In this document: one piece after another, positions 8,030-16,350 of the stretch | Layout of the letters: every line of letters starts with the position of its first letter | How positions within the stretch are numbered: the stretch's first letter is position 1 | NCBI GenBank assembly: GCA_903830945.1 | Contig: CAIKVT010000040.1 | Span: forward strand, 1 to 56,993 | DNA from: an uncultured Elusimicrobia bacterium | GTDB lineage: Bacteria > Elusimicrobiota > Elusimicrobia > UBA1565 > UBA9628 | Length of the DNA: 56,993 nt | Direction: 5' to 3' | Made by a program: the position numbers and the translations under genes | Notes under the pieces: generated by a model | What the model saw: the letters and a program-made list of their open reading frames with translations, nothing else | Database searches by the model: none | What the model was told of the DNA's origin: nothing

Positions 8030-9424
8030 ATGTTCCGAATCCTCGCGGCGTTGTCGCTGTTGTCCGTAGGACTCCCGGCCGCGGCCTTGGCGGCCGAGGC
8101 CGGCTTCTCGGCTGCGGCGCCCTGCCCCGGCTGCAGCGTCATCCTGGTCTCGTTCGACGCGCTGCAGGCCGCGCACGTCCACGCGCTCGGCTATCCGCGC
8201 CTGACCACCCCTACCATCGATAGGCTGGCCGGCCAAGGCGTCCTTTTCAGCCAGGCCATCAGCCCGGCGCCCTGGACTTTGCCCGCGCATATGTCCTGGT
8301 TCACGGGCACCTATCCCTCCGTGCATAAGGTCGTCAATAAGTTCGTGGTCCAAGCGGACGAATTGGTCCTTTCCAACCTGCAGCAGCTGTCTCCCGGGAT
8401 CGAGACGATCGCGGAGGTCCTGCATGAGCAAGGCTACGCGACCGGAGGCTTCACGGGTGGGGCGGGCGTGAGCGGCGAGTTCGGATTCAATAAGGGCTTC
8501 GATGTCTACTCCGACGACGTGCCTCCATTCACTGGGATGGAGGGCTCCATCCCCAGGGCATTGAAGTGGCTGGAGGGACGCCAGGGCCGGCGTTTCTTCC
8601 TGTTCCTGCACGGCTACGGCATCCATGGGCAGTACATGCCCGCGGGAGGATACGACAAGAGGTTCGTGGATCCGCCTTACGAGGGGCCTTATGACGGGAC
8701 GCCATCCCAGCAAAGGGTCCTGCGCGAGTTGGGGCTCAGGCAAGCGATCGACCTCGATAAGCCGGACGTGAAGTTCTGGCGCGACATCTATGACGAGAAG
8801 ATCGCCCGCACGGACGCCCTGTTCGCCGGGTTCATTTCGTCGCTCCAAGCGATGAAGCTGGACCAGCGCACCGTCTTCGTCCTGGCCTCGGATCACGGGA
8901 CCGAAGAATATGAGCATAAGAGGTTCGACCACGGCTACGGCCTTTATGACGAGATGGAGCATGTCCTGCTGGCGGTCGTCGCGCCGGGCATCAAAGGGGG
9001 GCGTCAGATCCGCGTCCAGGTGGGGACCCTCGACATCATGCCCACCATCCTGGCCCTGGTCGGCATCCCGCAAAGCCCCCGGCTCAAGGGGCAGCTCAAG
9101 GGAAAGAGTCTGGTCCCGCTGATGACGGGGCGGGAAACGGCGGGGGAGGACGTCTTCATGGAGACGGACTACCGCCTGTTCACCCATAAGCGCGGCCTGC
9201 GCACGCGCGACGGCTGGAAGCTCATCCATACGCTGGAAACCGGGAAGATCGAACTTTTCGACCTCAGCTCAGATCCCCAGGAGATGGCCGACTTGTCCGC
9301 AAGCCAGCCCGGGCGGGTGAAGGAGTTGGACGACCGGCTCTTAGCCCACTATCGAGAGATCGGAGCCGTCCTGGATCACTGGGATGTGGGCTGCAGCCCG
9401 GTGTATCCCGACCAGTGCCATTGA
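8030..9424 (+). CDS. Exported sulfatase-fold hydrolase with Thr in the nucleophile position
   Basis: 464 residues. The ATG at 8030 has AGGAGA about 7 bases upstream; a GTG at 8006 overlaps the ATPase stop but has no ribosome site. Residues 1-22 form a signal peptide. The alkaline-phosphatase/sulfatase fold shows an early metal site (VSFDALQ, D43) and a later ASDHGTEEYEHKRFDHG metal cluster. The catalytic segment reads APWTLPAHMSWFTGTYP. The residue in the place of the formylglycine precursor Cys/Ser is T83, and the CxPSR sulfatase-maturation motif is absent. It therefore cannot be a formylglycine sulfatase. A Thr-type phosphodiesterase or phosphotransferase is more likely, in line with the other Thr-type hydrolase at 1-931. 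Two cysteines near each end of the mature chain could pair. Confidence 0.85.
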   Translation: MFRILAALSLLSVGLPAAALAAEAGFSAAAPCPGCSVILVSFDALQAAHVHALGYPRLTTPTIDRLAGQGVLFSQAISPAPWTLPAHMSWFTGTYPSVHKVVNKFVVQADELVLSNLQQLSPGIETIAEVLHEQGYATGGFTGGAGVSGEFGFNKGFDVYSDDVPPFTGMEGSIPRALKWLEGRQGRRFFLFLHGYGIHGQYMPAGGYDKRFVDPPYEGPYDGTPSQQRVLRELGLRQAIDLDKPDVKFWRDIYDEKIARTDALFAGFISSLQAMKLDQRTVFVLASDHGTEEYEHKRFDHGYGLYDEMEHVLLAVVAPGIKGGRQIRVQVGTLDIMPTILALVGIPQSPRLKGQLKGKSLVPLMTGRETAGEDVFMETDYRLFTHKRGLRTRDGWKLIHTLETGKIELFDLSSDPQEMADLSASQPGRVKELDDRLLAHYREIGAVLDHWDVGCSPVYPDQCH

Positions 9425-9432
9425 CGCGCTAG

Positions 9433-10860
9433 CTATAGCCGGTTATGCTCGTAGGGGTTCAGATCGCCGGCGGCGTAGGCCGCCTTCGGGAATGGGATGT
9501 AATTGGGATGATGGAATTGGTGGCAGACATCGTCCGCGAAGAAACGGCCCAGAGGAGTCAGGGTCAAGGCTGCGGCGCTTTCGGTCAGAAGCCCGTACTC
9601 CTGGAGCAGGCCGATCTTCTCGCGGAATGACCCGTCCAGGGACATCCCGGCGCGCTTCTGAAAAATGGCCTTGGAGACGTTGCGATTCTTTAATGGCAGG
9701 ATGATCGCCCAACGCGCCTGTTCCTCCCGGTCCCGCACCAGCCCGCGGTTGAGGGGCAAGCGGCCCGCTTTGATCAGGGAGTAGTATTCCTTGAAATCCT
9801 GGGTGTTCAGGCCGAATCTATCCCGAAGGCTGCTGAATGCCGTCAGCCCCAGACCGATCTGGTCGAACAGGTTGCAGCATTGGTCGGCCGCGTAATGCGA
9901 GAAATCCTTCCGCTCTTTCGAGAAGACGCGGGTCAGATTCTCGTGATATCCGTTGGCGTCGAGGATCAGCATCGCGGTCTTCTTCATCACCAGCGTATCC
10001 GGGACGGAAGGGAATTGCTCCGGCCGGTGCGTGAAATGTCCCAGGACCGGCCCGGTCTTGTCTCCGTAGGGCGCGATCTTGAGCCGATAGAACTGTATCT
10101 CCTCCACGCCGAGCCCCGCCGCGGCCTCGACGACATCGGCCCAATTCTCCTGGGTCTGCCCCGGGTGGCCGAAGATGAACTCGATGTTGAGCTTGAACCC
10201 CGCCTTTTTCGACGCGGCTATCGCCGCGACGACTTGCGCCGCGTCGTGCTCGCGGTTCATCTTCTTGAGGACGGCGTCATCGAGGGACTGCGCGCCGATG
10301 GTGAGGCGGTCCACGCCGTAGGAACGCATGATCTCCAGGCGCCGCGCGCCGTCCTCTCCCAACAGGGATGAGGGGTCGACGTCGTAGGAGAACTGCGTGC
10401 AGGAAGAAAGATCCACCCGCCGGGTGAAGGCGTCGAGGAAGCCGCGCAGCTGCTCCGGCGTCAGATCGGTCGGCGTGCCGCCGCCGATGAGGACGCAGCG
10501 GGCGCGGATGCGCGAGACGCCGAGGCGGGCCATGTAGAGATCCGTCTCCCGGGCGATCATGTCCAGGTATAGATCCTTCTCCTCGGACGAGGCGTTGTAT
10601 TTTCCTGGATAGTGGCAGAAACCGCAGGGACGGATGCAGAAGGGTATGTGCGCATAGACGGAGAGCAGATCGTCGGCGGGAAGGCTGTAGCCGGCGAAGA
10701 GCTGATCCTCCGTGATGCGAGGATACATCGTTATGGGCGGATAGTGCACGGACGGAAAAAAATCGCCGTGCTCGGGGATCAGGCCCGCCTGGCGCAGGCG
10801 GTCATAGTCCGCGAGTATGCCGCGCGCCTCAGCCACGACTTTTTTTGTGGTTGTTTCCAT
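9433..10860 (-). CDS. HemN/HemW-like radical SAM protein, paralogue 1
   Basis: 475 residues. The radical SAM cluster motif is HIPFCIRPCGFC (C75, C79, C82), and the SAM-binding GGGTP lies near residue 128, as in the coproporphyrinogen dehydrogenase/HemW superfamily. A C-terminal region after about residue 390 looks like the winged-helix HemN_C part. The extra Cys after the third cluster Cys seen in true HemN (CxxxCxxCxC) is absent here (CHYPGKY), so classical HemN activity is unlikely. HemW (haem chaperone) or HutW-like haem chemistry, or an uncharacterised reaction, are options. The closest relative in the window is the protein at 11880-13310; they share layout, the YAHIPFCI stretch, and an ending with LNPY. 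It converges with the hydrolase gene at 9424. Confidence 0.85.
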   Translation of the reverse strand: METTTKKVVAEARGILADYDRLRQAGLIPEHGDFFPSVHYPPITMYPRITEDQLFAGYSLPADDLLSVYAHIPFCIRPCGFCHYPGKYNASSEEKDLYLDMIARETDLYMARLGVSRIRARCVLIGGGTPTDLTPEQLRGFLDAFTRRVDLSSCTQFSYDVDPSSLLGEDGARRLEIMRSYGVDRLTIGAQSLDDAVLKKMNREHDAAQVVAAIAASKKAGFKLNIEFIFGHPGQTQENWADVVEAAAGLGVEEIQFYRLKIAPYGDKTGPVLGHFTHRPEQFPSVPDTLVMKKTAMLILDANGYHENLTRVFSKERKDFSHYAADQCCNLFDQIGLGLTAFSSLRDRFGLNTQDFKEYYSLIKAGRLPLNRGLVRDREEQARWAIILPLKNRNVSKAIFQKRAGMSLDGSFREKIGLLQEYGLLTESAAALTLTPLGRFFADDVCHQFHHPNYIPFPKAAYAAGDLNPYEHNRL

Positions 10861-10976
10861 GTCCGGGTCCCGAACGGACCGCCGGTGCTATCATAGCATT
10901 GCTGGCCCGCGAGCCGCCGACTGGATCGACGGGCTTCGGACAGTCCGTCGGCGAGAAATTGATATGATGAATCCGC

Positions 10977-11858
10977 ATGTTCAGCGGGACTATCGGCTGC
11001 ATCGCCGCCCTGGGATCCGCCGCGGCATGGGCCTTCTGCTCGATCCTGTTCCGGAAAGTAGGCGAGGATGTGTCTCCCGCGGGGATCATGCTCGCGAACT
11101 CCGGCATCGGGATCATTTATCTGGGGATAGCGCTGCTGTTGGCGGGCATAGGGCCGGTGGATACCCGGACCGTCCTGACACTTGGGCTGAGCGGCCTTCT
11201 GGGCCTTTCCTTGGGCGGAATTTTATTTTTCCGGGCGCTGATGTGCCTGGGCCCGAAATTGACGGTGATCATGGGACTGAGCTGTCCCATCATGACGATC
11301 GCGCTGGCGGTCGTTCTGCTGCATGAGCGGCCTTCTCCGGAGACCTGGCTGGGCGCTGGCCTGACCCTGGCGGGCATCACTCTCGTGCTATGGAAGAGAT
11401 CCTCGTCCGGACCCCGAAAGGAGCGGATGTTCCCCGGCCTCGTCTATGCTGCGCTGTCGGCGTTATGCACGGCCGTCAGCATGATCCTCGCGAAGGTCGG
11501 GGTCGCGGATATCTCCCCTTTACAGGCCGCTTTCATCCGACAGTTGTGGGCCGTGCTGGGTCTGGCGCTTTGGGGCTGCGCGACCAGCCGGATCAAGGAC
11601 TGGCTCGCGCCCTTCCGGGAGCCGCGTCTGGTGAAACTCGTCGTCTTCGGATCCTTCGTCGCGATGTTCGGCGGGTTCTGGCTTTCCATGATGTCGCTGA
11701 AATATGTGGACGTTTCCGTATCCACGACCCTTTGCATGACGGAGCCGCTCTTCATCCTTCCGTTCACGGCGCTGCTGTTGAAGGAACAGATAACCTGGCG
11801 CGAGACCGCGGGCGCCCTTATCGCCTTTTCCGGCGTGGCGCTCATCTTCCTGCGGTAG
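10977..11858 (+). CDS. EamA/DMT-family transporter, copy 1
   Basis: 293 residues with ten predicted membrane helices in two EamA repeats: one ends near VVLLHERPSPETWLGAGLTLAGITLVLW, the other near LLLKEQITWRETAGALIAFSGVALIF. The repeated LxEx..W..GaxLi..G motif is the family hallmark. Such proteins export or exchange metabolites in the inner membrane; the substrate is not predictable. It sits between two paralogous radical SAM genes transcribed the other way, so it may move their substrate or product. A TATGAT at 10963-10968 could be a -10 element very close to the ATG at 10977. No ribosome binding site is visible, so the mRNA might have almost no leader. It is paralogous to the gene at 18956-19834. 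Confidence 0.88.
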   Translation: MFSGTIGCIAALGSAAAWAFCSILFRKVGEDVSPAGIMLANSGIGIIYLGIALLLAGIGPVDTRTVLTLGLSGLLGLSLGGILFFRALMCLGPKLTVIMGLSCPIMTIALAVVLLHERPSPETWLGAGLTLAGITLVLWKRSSSGPRKERMFPGLVYAALSALCTAVSMILAKVGVADISPLQAAFIRQLWAVLGLALWGCATSRIKDWLAPFREPRLVKLVVFGSFVAMFGGFWLSMMSLKYVDVSVSTTLCMTEPLFILPFTALLLKEQITWRETAGALIAFSGVALIFLR

Positions 11859-11879
11859 CCCGAGCAGCCGGGCATCCCT

Positions 11880-13310
11880 TCAATTCATGGTTTCGTTGTC
11901 GTTGTAGGGGTTGAGCGGGCCGTCCGCGTATTGCTCCCTGGGGAAAGGCATCAGATCCGGATGAAAGAAAAAATGTGCGATTTCGTCTGCGTAGAACCGG
12001 CCCTTTTCCGTGGCCTTGAGGAACTCGGCGTCTTCCTCCAGCAGGCCGTATTTTTTCAGTAGATCTATCTTTTTTCCGAACACCTCGGACATCGCCGTCC
12101 CCGTCCTTTCCCGGTAAGCTTCTTTTGACACCGCAAGATTGCCCTTAAGCGGCATCAGCAGGCTGCGCCTGAACTGCTGATCGCGGCTGCGTATGAGGCC
12201 GTTCATGATCGGCAGCCTGCCGGCCTCTAGCTCCCGGCAATATTCCTTCAGGTCGTACGTGCTCTGGCAGAACCGGTCGTGGAGCTGGCACATCGCGTAA
12301 TACCCGAAACCGACCGTGTCGTATTGGTCGCCCATATAGTCTTTCGCGTAGTGGGAATAGTCCGCCGCGGTCTTGGAGAAAACCCGCGTGAGCGTCTCAC
12401 GATAGCCTCCGCTTCTAAGCGTGTCTCTGGCCATGGACTTGACCGCTATCTGCTCATCATTGGAGGACAGCGGATCGGGCCTGGAATCCAACAGCTTGTT
12501 TATCGCGCAGGGGTTGATGGCGCACGGGATTATCTTCAGACGATAGATCATTATCTCATCCACGTCCAGACTCATGGCCTGCTTCACTATCGCTAAAAAT
12601 TGCTCCGGTGTTTCTCCGGGATAGTCGCAGATCAATTCGAGATTGAGCTTGAAGCCCATTTCCTTGGCCACGCCGATCGCCCTGATGTTGTCGGCGTTAT
12701 TGTGGTGGCGACCCATTTTTTTAAGGATAGCATCGGAAAAGGACTGGGCGCCCAGGGCCAGCCGGCTCACGCCGGCGCCGCGGAGTATGCGCATCCGCTC
12801 GCGGCCCTCGTAGCCGAGCATGGTCAGCGGATCCAGATCGCAGCCGAACTGCGTCATGGCGGACATGTCCAGGCGGGAGGTGAAAAAGCCCAGGAAGCGT
12901 TTCATCTGCGCCGGAGACATATGGGTGGGGGTGCCGCCGCCCAGCAATATGGAACGCGCCTTCAGCCTGTCCATGCCCAGCTTTTGGAGGCATATCCCCA
13001 TTTCCCTGTCCATGCAATCGAGATAGGCGTCCTTCTCGTTTTCGGAGGCGCCGATGACATTGGGATAATAACAGAATGCGCACTGTTGGATACAGAACGG
13101 GATATGGGCGTAGACCGCGAACTGGCCGTTCTTGCGGGGGATGTAACCCTTAAAAATATCCCCCCCCTTCATCGGCGGATGCTGCATCATGGGCGGATAC
13201 ATATGAACGGATACGAACTCCCCGGTCTTGTTTATGAAGCCGAGTCGTATCAGCTCATGGAATTCCGCCACCGACTTCCGCGCTTCTTCAAGCATATCTG
13301 GATTCAGCAT
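11880..13310 (-). CDS. HemN/HemW-like radical SAM protein, paralogue 2
   Basis: 476 residues. The cluster motif is HIPFCIQQCAFC (C73, C77, C80) and GGGTP lies near residue 128. Start at 13310 is supported by AGAAGGGG about 6 bases upstream. It is homologous over its length to the protein at 9433-10860, including the C-terminal winged-helix-like part and the LNPYNDN end. One local oddity is a tandem pentapeptide, PCAINPCAIN, at the place where paralogue 1 has PYGDKTGP. It adds two cysteines near the expected substrate side. The extra HemN cysteine is missing, so its chemistry may be HemW-like, HutW-like or novel. A -10 element for this gene is proposed at 13373-13378. Confidence 0.85.
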   Translation of the reverse strand: MLNPDMLEEARKSVAEFHELIRLGFINKTGEFVSVHMYPPMMQHPPMKGGDIFKGYIPRKNGQFAVYAHIPFCIQQCAFCYYPNVIGASENEKDAYLDCMDREMGICLQKLGMDRLKARSILLGGGTPTHMSPAQMKRFLGFFTSRLDMSAMTQFGCDLDPLTMLGYEGRERMRILRGAGVSRLALGAQSFSDAILKKMGRHHNNADNIRAIGVAKEMGFKLNLELICDYPGETPEQFLAIVKQAMSLDVDEIMIYRLKIIPCAINPCAINKLLDSRPDPLSSNDEQIAVKSMARDTLRSGGYRETLTRVFSKTAADYSHYAKDYMGDQYDTVGFGYYAMCQLHDRFCQSTYDLKEYCRELEAGRLPIMNGLIRSRDQQFRRSLLMPLKGNLAVSKEAYRERTGTAMSEVFGKKIDLLKKYGLLEEDAEFLKATEKGRFYADEIAHFFFHPDLMPFPREQYADGPLNPYNDNETMN

Positions 13311-13372
13311 AAATTCCCCTTCTGCAGGCCCCGGGCCGCCCGACTTTTTTAAGTAAAATCGAATCCGATATA

Positions 13373-13378
13373 ATTATA
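13373..13378 (-). promoter_or_regulatory. Candidate -10 element for the radical SAM gene at 11880-13310
   Basis: On the minus strand this reads TATAAT, a perfect sigma-70-type -10, about 60 bases upstream of the start codon at 13310. No good -35 hexamer is seen at 16-18 bases further up, so activation by a regulator is possible. Confidence 0.4.
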
Positions 13379-13437
13379 CTTTTTCCTCTTGAGGACACAG
13401 GAGCAGTTGTCGCGAGTCACAGCATCATCCACACCTG

Positions 13438-13453
13438 GAGCTTCCGGAAGCTC
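13438..13453. promoter_or_regulatory. Perfect 16-bp palindrome upstream of paralogue 2
   Basis: GAGCTTCCGGAAGCTC is a perfect palindrome with no loop, so it resembles a dimeric regulator site and not a terminator. It lies between the stop of the MetA-type gene (13475) and the -10 candidate at 13373-13378, about 60-80 bases upstream of that -10. The position would suit an activator or a shared operator. No binding protein is identified. Confidence 0.3.
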
Positions 13454-13474
13454 TGAAAGGTTGTCCCGGTCGTT

Positions 13475-14428
13475 TTAAAGCGGCAGCAGAAACATCAGCA
13501 GGTAACGCGCTCCCTCCGGGCGGTTTCGCGCGTTGAATTCATCCTGGTATCTGAGGATGGTTATGAACTTCTTCCCGAAGTTATGCTTGAGATATGGGCC
13601 CAAGGCCACGACTCGGCCCCGGTTGCCGATTCCGGTATTGGCGAATGTGGTCGGCCGCCCGCGCAGTTCATCATCCGTGGTCTGCTCGTAGTAGTAGCCC
13701 TGGACGCCCAGCTCGGTCTTCGGATCGACTCGGTGTCGGTATCCGGCGTTGAACTCGGCGTAGAACTCGTCCCCCGACCGGTACTGCGTGGCTTGGTTCT
13801 TCGAATTGACCCCATAGCGCAGTCTCAGGTTCGTCTCCAGGCCCGGCGCGGGGTGAGCGCCTATGCCGTAAACCGCGGCGAACTGCCAATAGTTCCTGCC
13901 GATGTTGATGGCGCTGTCCCTGTTGTAGCCTCCCAGCGGCGGCATGAACTCCATCGACACGGACTGGCTGATGCTCCGTCCCTTCCAGCATAACCTCAAT
14001 GGAGTCAGAATGGGGTCGGCGAGATTGGTCCTGCTGCTGTCATAACTTCCGGCTGCCGTTGCCTTGGCAAACTCGAAGGCGGAGCCCGAGACGATGAAAA
14101 TGCTTTCCGTGCCCGCGCCCAGGAATGTCTTTTCCCAAACGTGATGCAGACAGTACGCCAGGGTATTCGATCGGATCTTGAACTTCCGGTAAGCGGGATT
14201 GTCCTTGCCATCGACACCCTTGACGTGGTCGGCCTCGTAGTGGCTGTAGCCCACATAATGGTAATCGCCCGGGGGGAAAATGCTGCCGTACGAAACCTCC
14301 GATCCGTTAGTGTACGAGCTGCCTGCGTTCTCCGTAGCGTAGGCTCCTGCCGCGGCCATGAGCCAAGCCAGGAGAACGGCGAGTAGTGCCCGCCCGATCA
14401 TGTTTTCGCGCGCGCTGATGGTCCGCAT
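13475..14428 (-). CDS. MetA-pathway-type outer-membrane protein
   Basis: 317 residues. A signal peptide (about 1-31, ending GAYATEN) is followed by a repetitive aromatic-rich beta pattern: PPGDYHYVGYSHYEADHVKG, NIGRNYWQFAAVYG, NLRLRYG and ending FLLPL. This matches the Phenol_MetA_deg family (PF13557), predicted barrels often found beside hydrophobic-compound uptake or degradation genes. Start at 14428 is favoured by GCGAGGA about 10 bases upstream. It is the last gene of the branched-chain-type ABC cluster, 31 bases beyond the binding-protein stop, and may be the outer-membrane entry route for the same ligand. The name is historical and does not prove phenol use. Confidence 0.72.
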   Translation of the reverse strand: MRTISARENMIGRALLAVLLAWLMAAAGAYATENAGSSYTNGSEVSYGSIFPPGDYHYVGYSHYEADHVKGVDGKDNPAYRKFKIRSNTLAYCLHHVWEKTFLGAGTESIFIVSGSAFEFAKATAAGSYDSSRTNLADPILTPLRLCWKGRSISQSVSMEFMPPLGGYNRDSAINIGRNYWQFAAVYGIGAHPAPGLETNLRLRYGVNSKNQATQYRSGDEFYAEFNAGYRHRVDPKTELGVQGYYYEQTTDDELRGRPTTFANTGIGNRGRVVALGPYLKHNFGKKFITILRYQDEFNARNRPEGARYLLMFLLPL

Positions 14429-14459
14429 TGATATATTATCCTCGCCTTAATATAGGAAC

Positions 14460-15581
14460 TCACAATCGTTCAGGCGGGCCGAGTTCCATATTGTTGATGG
14501 TCCTAAACGAGACGGATTCCACGCGCGAGTTGCCGTCCTCATCGATGAACAGCTTGCCGCCGACCCCGTCATACTCCTTGATTTCCGACATGGCCTTTTG
14601 TATCCCAGTGCCGGTATACCCGCCTTTTTCGATCGCCTGGAAGATCACGTTGAACGCGTTATAAGTGCATGTGGTCTCAAAATTGGGGACGCTTTTGGTT
14701 CTCGCTTCATATTTTTTCACGAACTCCATATCCGCTTGTTCCTTGGCCACGAAATTGGGCATTACGACTATTGCCCCGTCGAGAGCGGCCCCGGCTATCT
14801 TGAAGATGTAATCATACACCATGCCGATGCTGCTGAAGAGCTGGAAAGATCTGCCGGCCTCGGCAAGTTGTTTTGAGAATATGCCGAGACTGGGGCCATA
14901 GCCGATCAGGTATAAAGAGTCTATTGGGACTATTTTCAATTTCGCGATCATGCCTTTGAAATCCCGGTCTGCGGGATTATAGGCCTCCACGACGTGCAGC
15001 TTGCCCCCCATGCTTGTGTACTGTTTTTCAAAAGCATTTTTCGCCTCATTGCCGAAGGCATTGTTAATATGAACGACCGCCGCGTTCTTATAACCCTTCT
15101 TGAGCATATACTTCGCCAGTTCGGTCGATTCCTGGGTTATGGATTCATTTATGCTGAAAGCGAACTTGGAGGACTTGGCAAAATCCGGAAGCATGATCGT
15201 AGTTATGAACGCCACCTTGTTCCTATCGGCGATAGGCACCAAAGCCATGCCTATCTCGGTCAACGTTGTGAAGACGATGGGAATCTTATCAACGCTTATG
15301 AATTTATTCATGATTGAAACGGCTTCTTTGCGGTCGGATTTGCAATCCCCGTACATTACCTCTATTTTTTTGCCGTTTATGCCCCCTTTTTCATTTTTTT
15401 CTTCAACCGCGTAATCGATCGTTTTTTTCGCGTATTCGCCAAAATACGCAAGCGGTCCGGTCAGCGTCAATATCGCGCCGATCTTTATGGTTTCAGCTTC
15501 TGGCTTTGCATAGGTGGCGGAAGCTGTCATAAGCAACCCGCCGATCGCCAATAATGTGATAAACGATTTTTTGTGGAACAT
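14460..15581 (-). CDS. Branched-chain-type (LivJ-like) ABC binding protein
   Basis: 373 residues. The signal peptide ends near SATYA-KPEA and has no lipobox. The mature part has the type I periplasmic fold of Peripla_BP_6: IKIGAILTLTGPLAYFGE near the start, YGDCKSDRKEAVSIMNKFI, then the two-lobe crossover and TTCTYNAFNVIFQAIEKGG. Proteins of this group bind branched-chain amino acids, amides, urea or aromatic acids. The binding residues do not identify which. It lies 48 bases below livF on the same strand. Its codons are noticeably richer in A and T than those of the genes at 1-12 kb. Confidence 0.88.
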   Translation of the reverse strand: MFHKKSFITLLAIGGLLMTASATYAKPEAETIKIGAILTLTGPLAYFGEYAKKTIDYAVEEKNEKGGINGKKIEVMYGDCKSDRKEAVSIMNKFISVDKIPIVFTTLTEIGMALVPIADRNKVAFITTIMLPDFAKSSKFAFSINESITQESTELAKYMLKKGYKNAAVVHINNAFGNEAKNAFEKQYTSMGGKLHVVEAYNPADRDFKGMIAKLKIVPIDSLYLIGYGPSLGIFSKQLAEAGRSFQLFSSIGMVYDYIFKIAGAALDGAIVVMPNFVAKEQADMEFVKKYEARTKSVPNFETTCTYNAFNVIFQAIEKGGYTGTGIQKAMSEIKEYDGVGGKLFIDEDGNSRVESVSFRTINNMELGPPERL

Positions 15582-15629
15582 GATTTTAAGGCTCCTTGCG
15601 CGATCCTGGGGTCGCGTATGATAACAAAA

Positions 15630-16346
15630 TTAAAACAATCTATGAACCGCCGCGGTCTCATCTTCAAGAAGCCGCGCGGGGTTTTCTTCGGAGACGATGC
15701 GCCCGTCTTTCAAGATGAAAGCCCGCTGGCTCACCCGCAGGGCTTCTTTTATGTTCTGTTCCACAAGGATGACCGTCGTCCCGTATTTCTCGTTTATCTC
15801 TTTTACCCGGTTTAAAGTGTGTTTAACCAGAGCGGGAGATAAGCCGGCCGAAGGCTCATCCAGCAAAAGTAGCCTGGGCCGGTTGATTAGCACCATCGCT
15901 AAAGCCAGGGCCTGCCTTTCGCCGCCGGAAAGCGCTCCGGCGTGCAGGCCCCGTACAGTTTGTAGTTTTGGAAAAAGAGCGTTGACTTCCCGTAGCCGGG
16001 CGCTCAGTTCGGAGGGTTTTAGTCTATATCCGCCGAGAACCATATTTTCATGAACGCTCATGCCGCGGAACACCTCGCCGCCTTGCATGAAATAGCCGAT
16101 CTCCCTGTCAATGCGTTGGGCTGCGGAAGTCTGTGTTATATCCTCGCCGTTCATTCTGATCGCGCCGGCGGCGGGTTTCAGGATCCCGGCGATCACTTTA
16201 ATCAAAGTGGATTTACCGGAGCCGTTGGGGCCGATAAGAGCGGCTATTTCGCCGGAGTTTACTGAAAGGTTCACGCCCCTGAGTATTTCCTTCCGGCCGT
16301 AGGCGGCGTGGACGGCTTCCAGGGAAAGAAAAGTTCCGGTGGTCAT
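15630..16346 (-). CDS. livF: Branched-chain-type ABC ATPase, LivF-like
   Basis: 238 residues from the ATG at 16346. A longer frame exists upstream, but this start leaves four bases after the livG stop and begins the domain properly. Walker A is GPNGSGKST, the signature is LSGGERQALALA, Walker B is LLLLDEPSAGLSP and the switch region is VILVEQN. The short C-terminus and IGYFMQGGEVFRGMSVHENM after the Q-loop are typical of LivF. It pairs with the LivG-type ATPase to energise the LivH/LivM channel. The symbol indicates family only. Confidence 0.88.
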   Translation of the reverse strand: MTTGTFLSLEAVHAAYGRKEILRGVNLSVNSGEIAALIGPNGSGKSTLIKVIAGILKPAAGAIRMNGEDITQTSAAQRIDREIGYFMQGGEVFRGMSVHENMVLGGYRLKPSELSARLREVNALFPKLQTVRGLHAGALSGGERQALALAMVLINRPRLLLLDEPSAGLSPALVKHTLNRVKEINEKYGTTVILVEQNIKEALRVSQRAFILKDGRIVSEENPARLLEDETAAVHRLF

Positions 16347-16350
16347 GCCT

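Noticed and set aside
9433-13310. Calling the two radical SAM genes hemN
   Set aside because: The fourth cysteine after the cluster motif is absent and haem pathway genes are not nearby, so oxygen-independent coproporphyrinogen oxidase activity is not supported.
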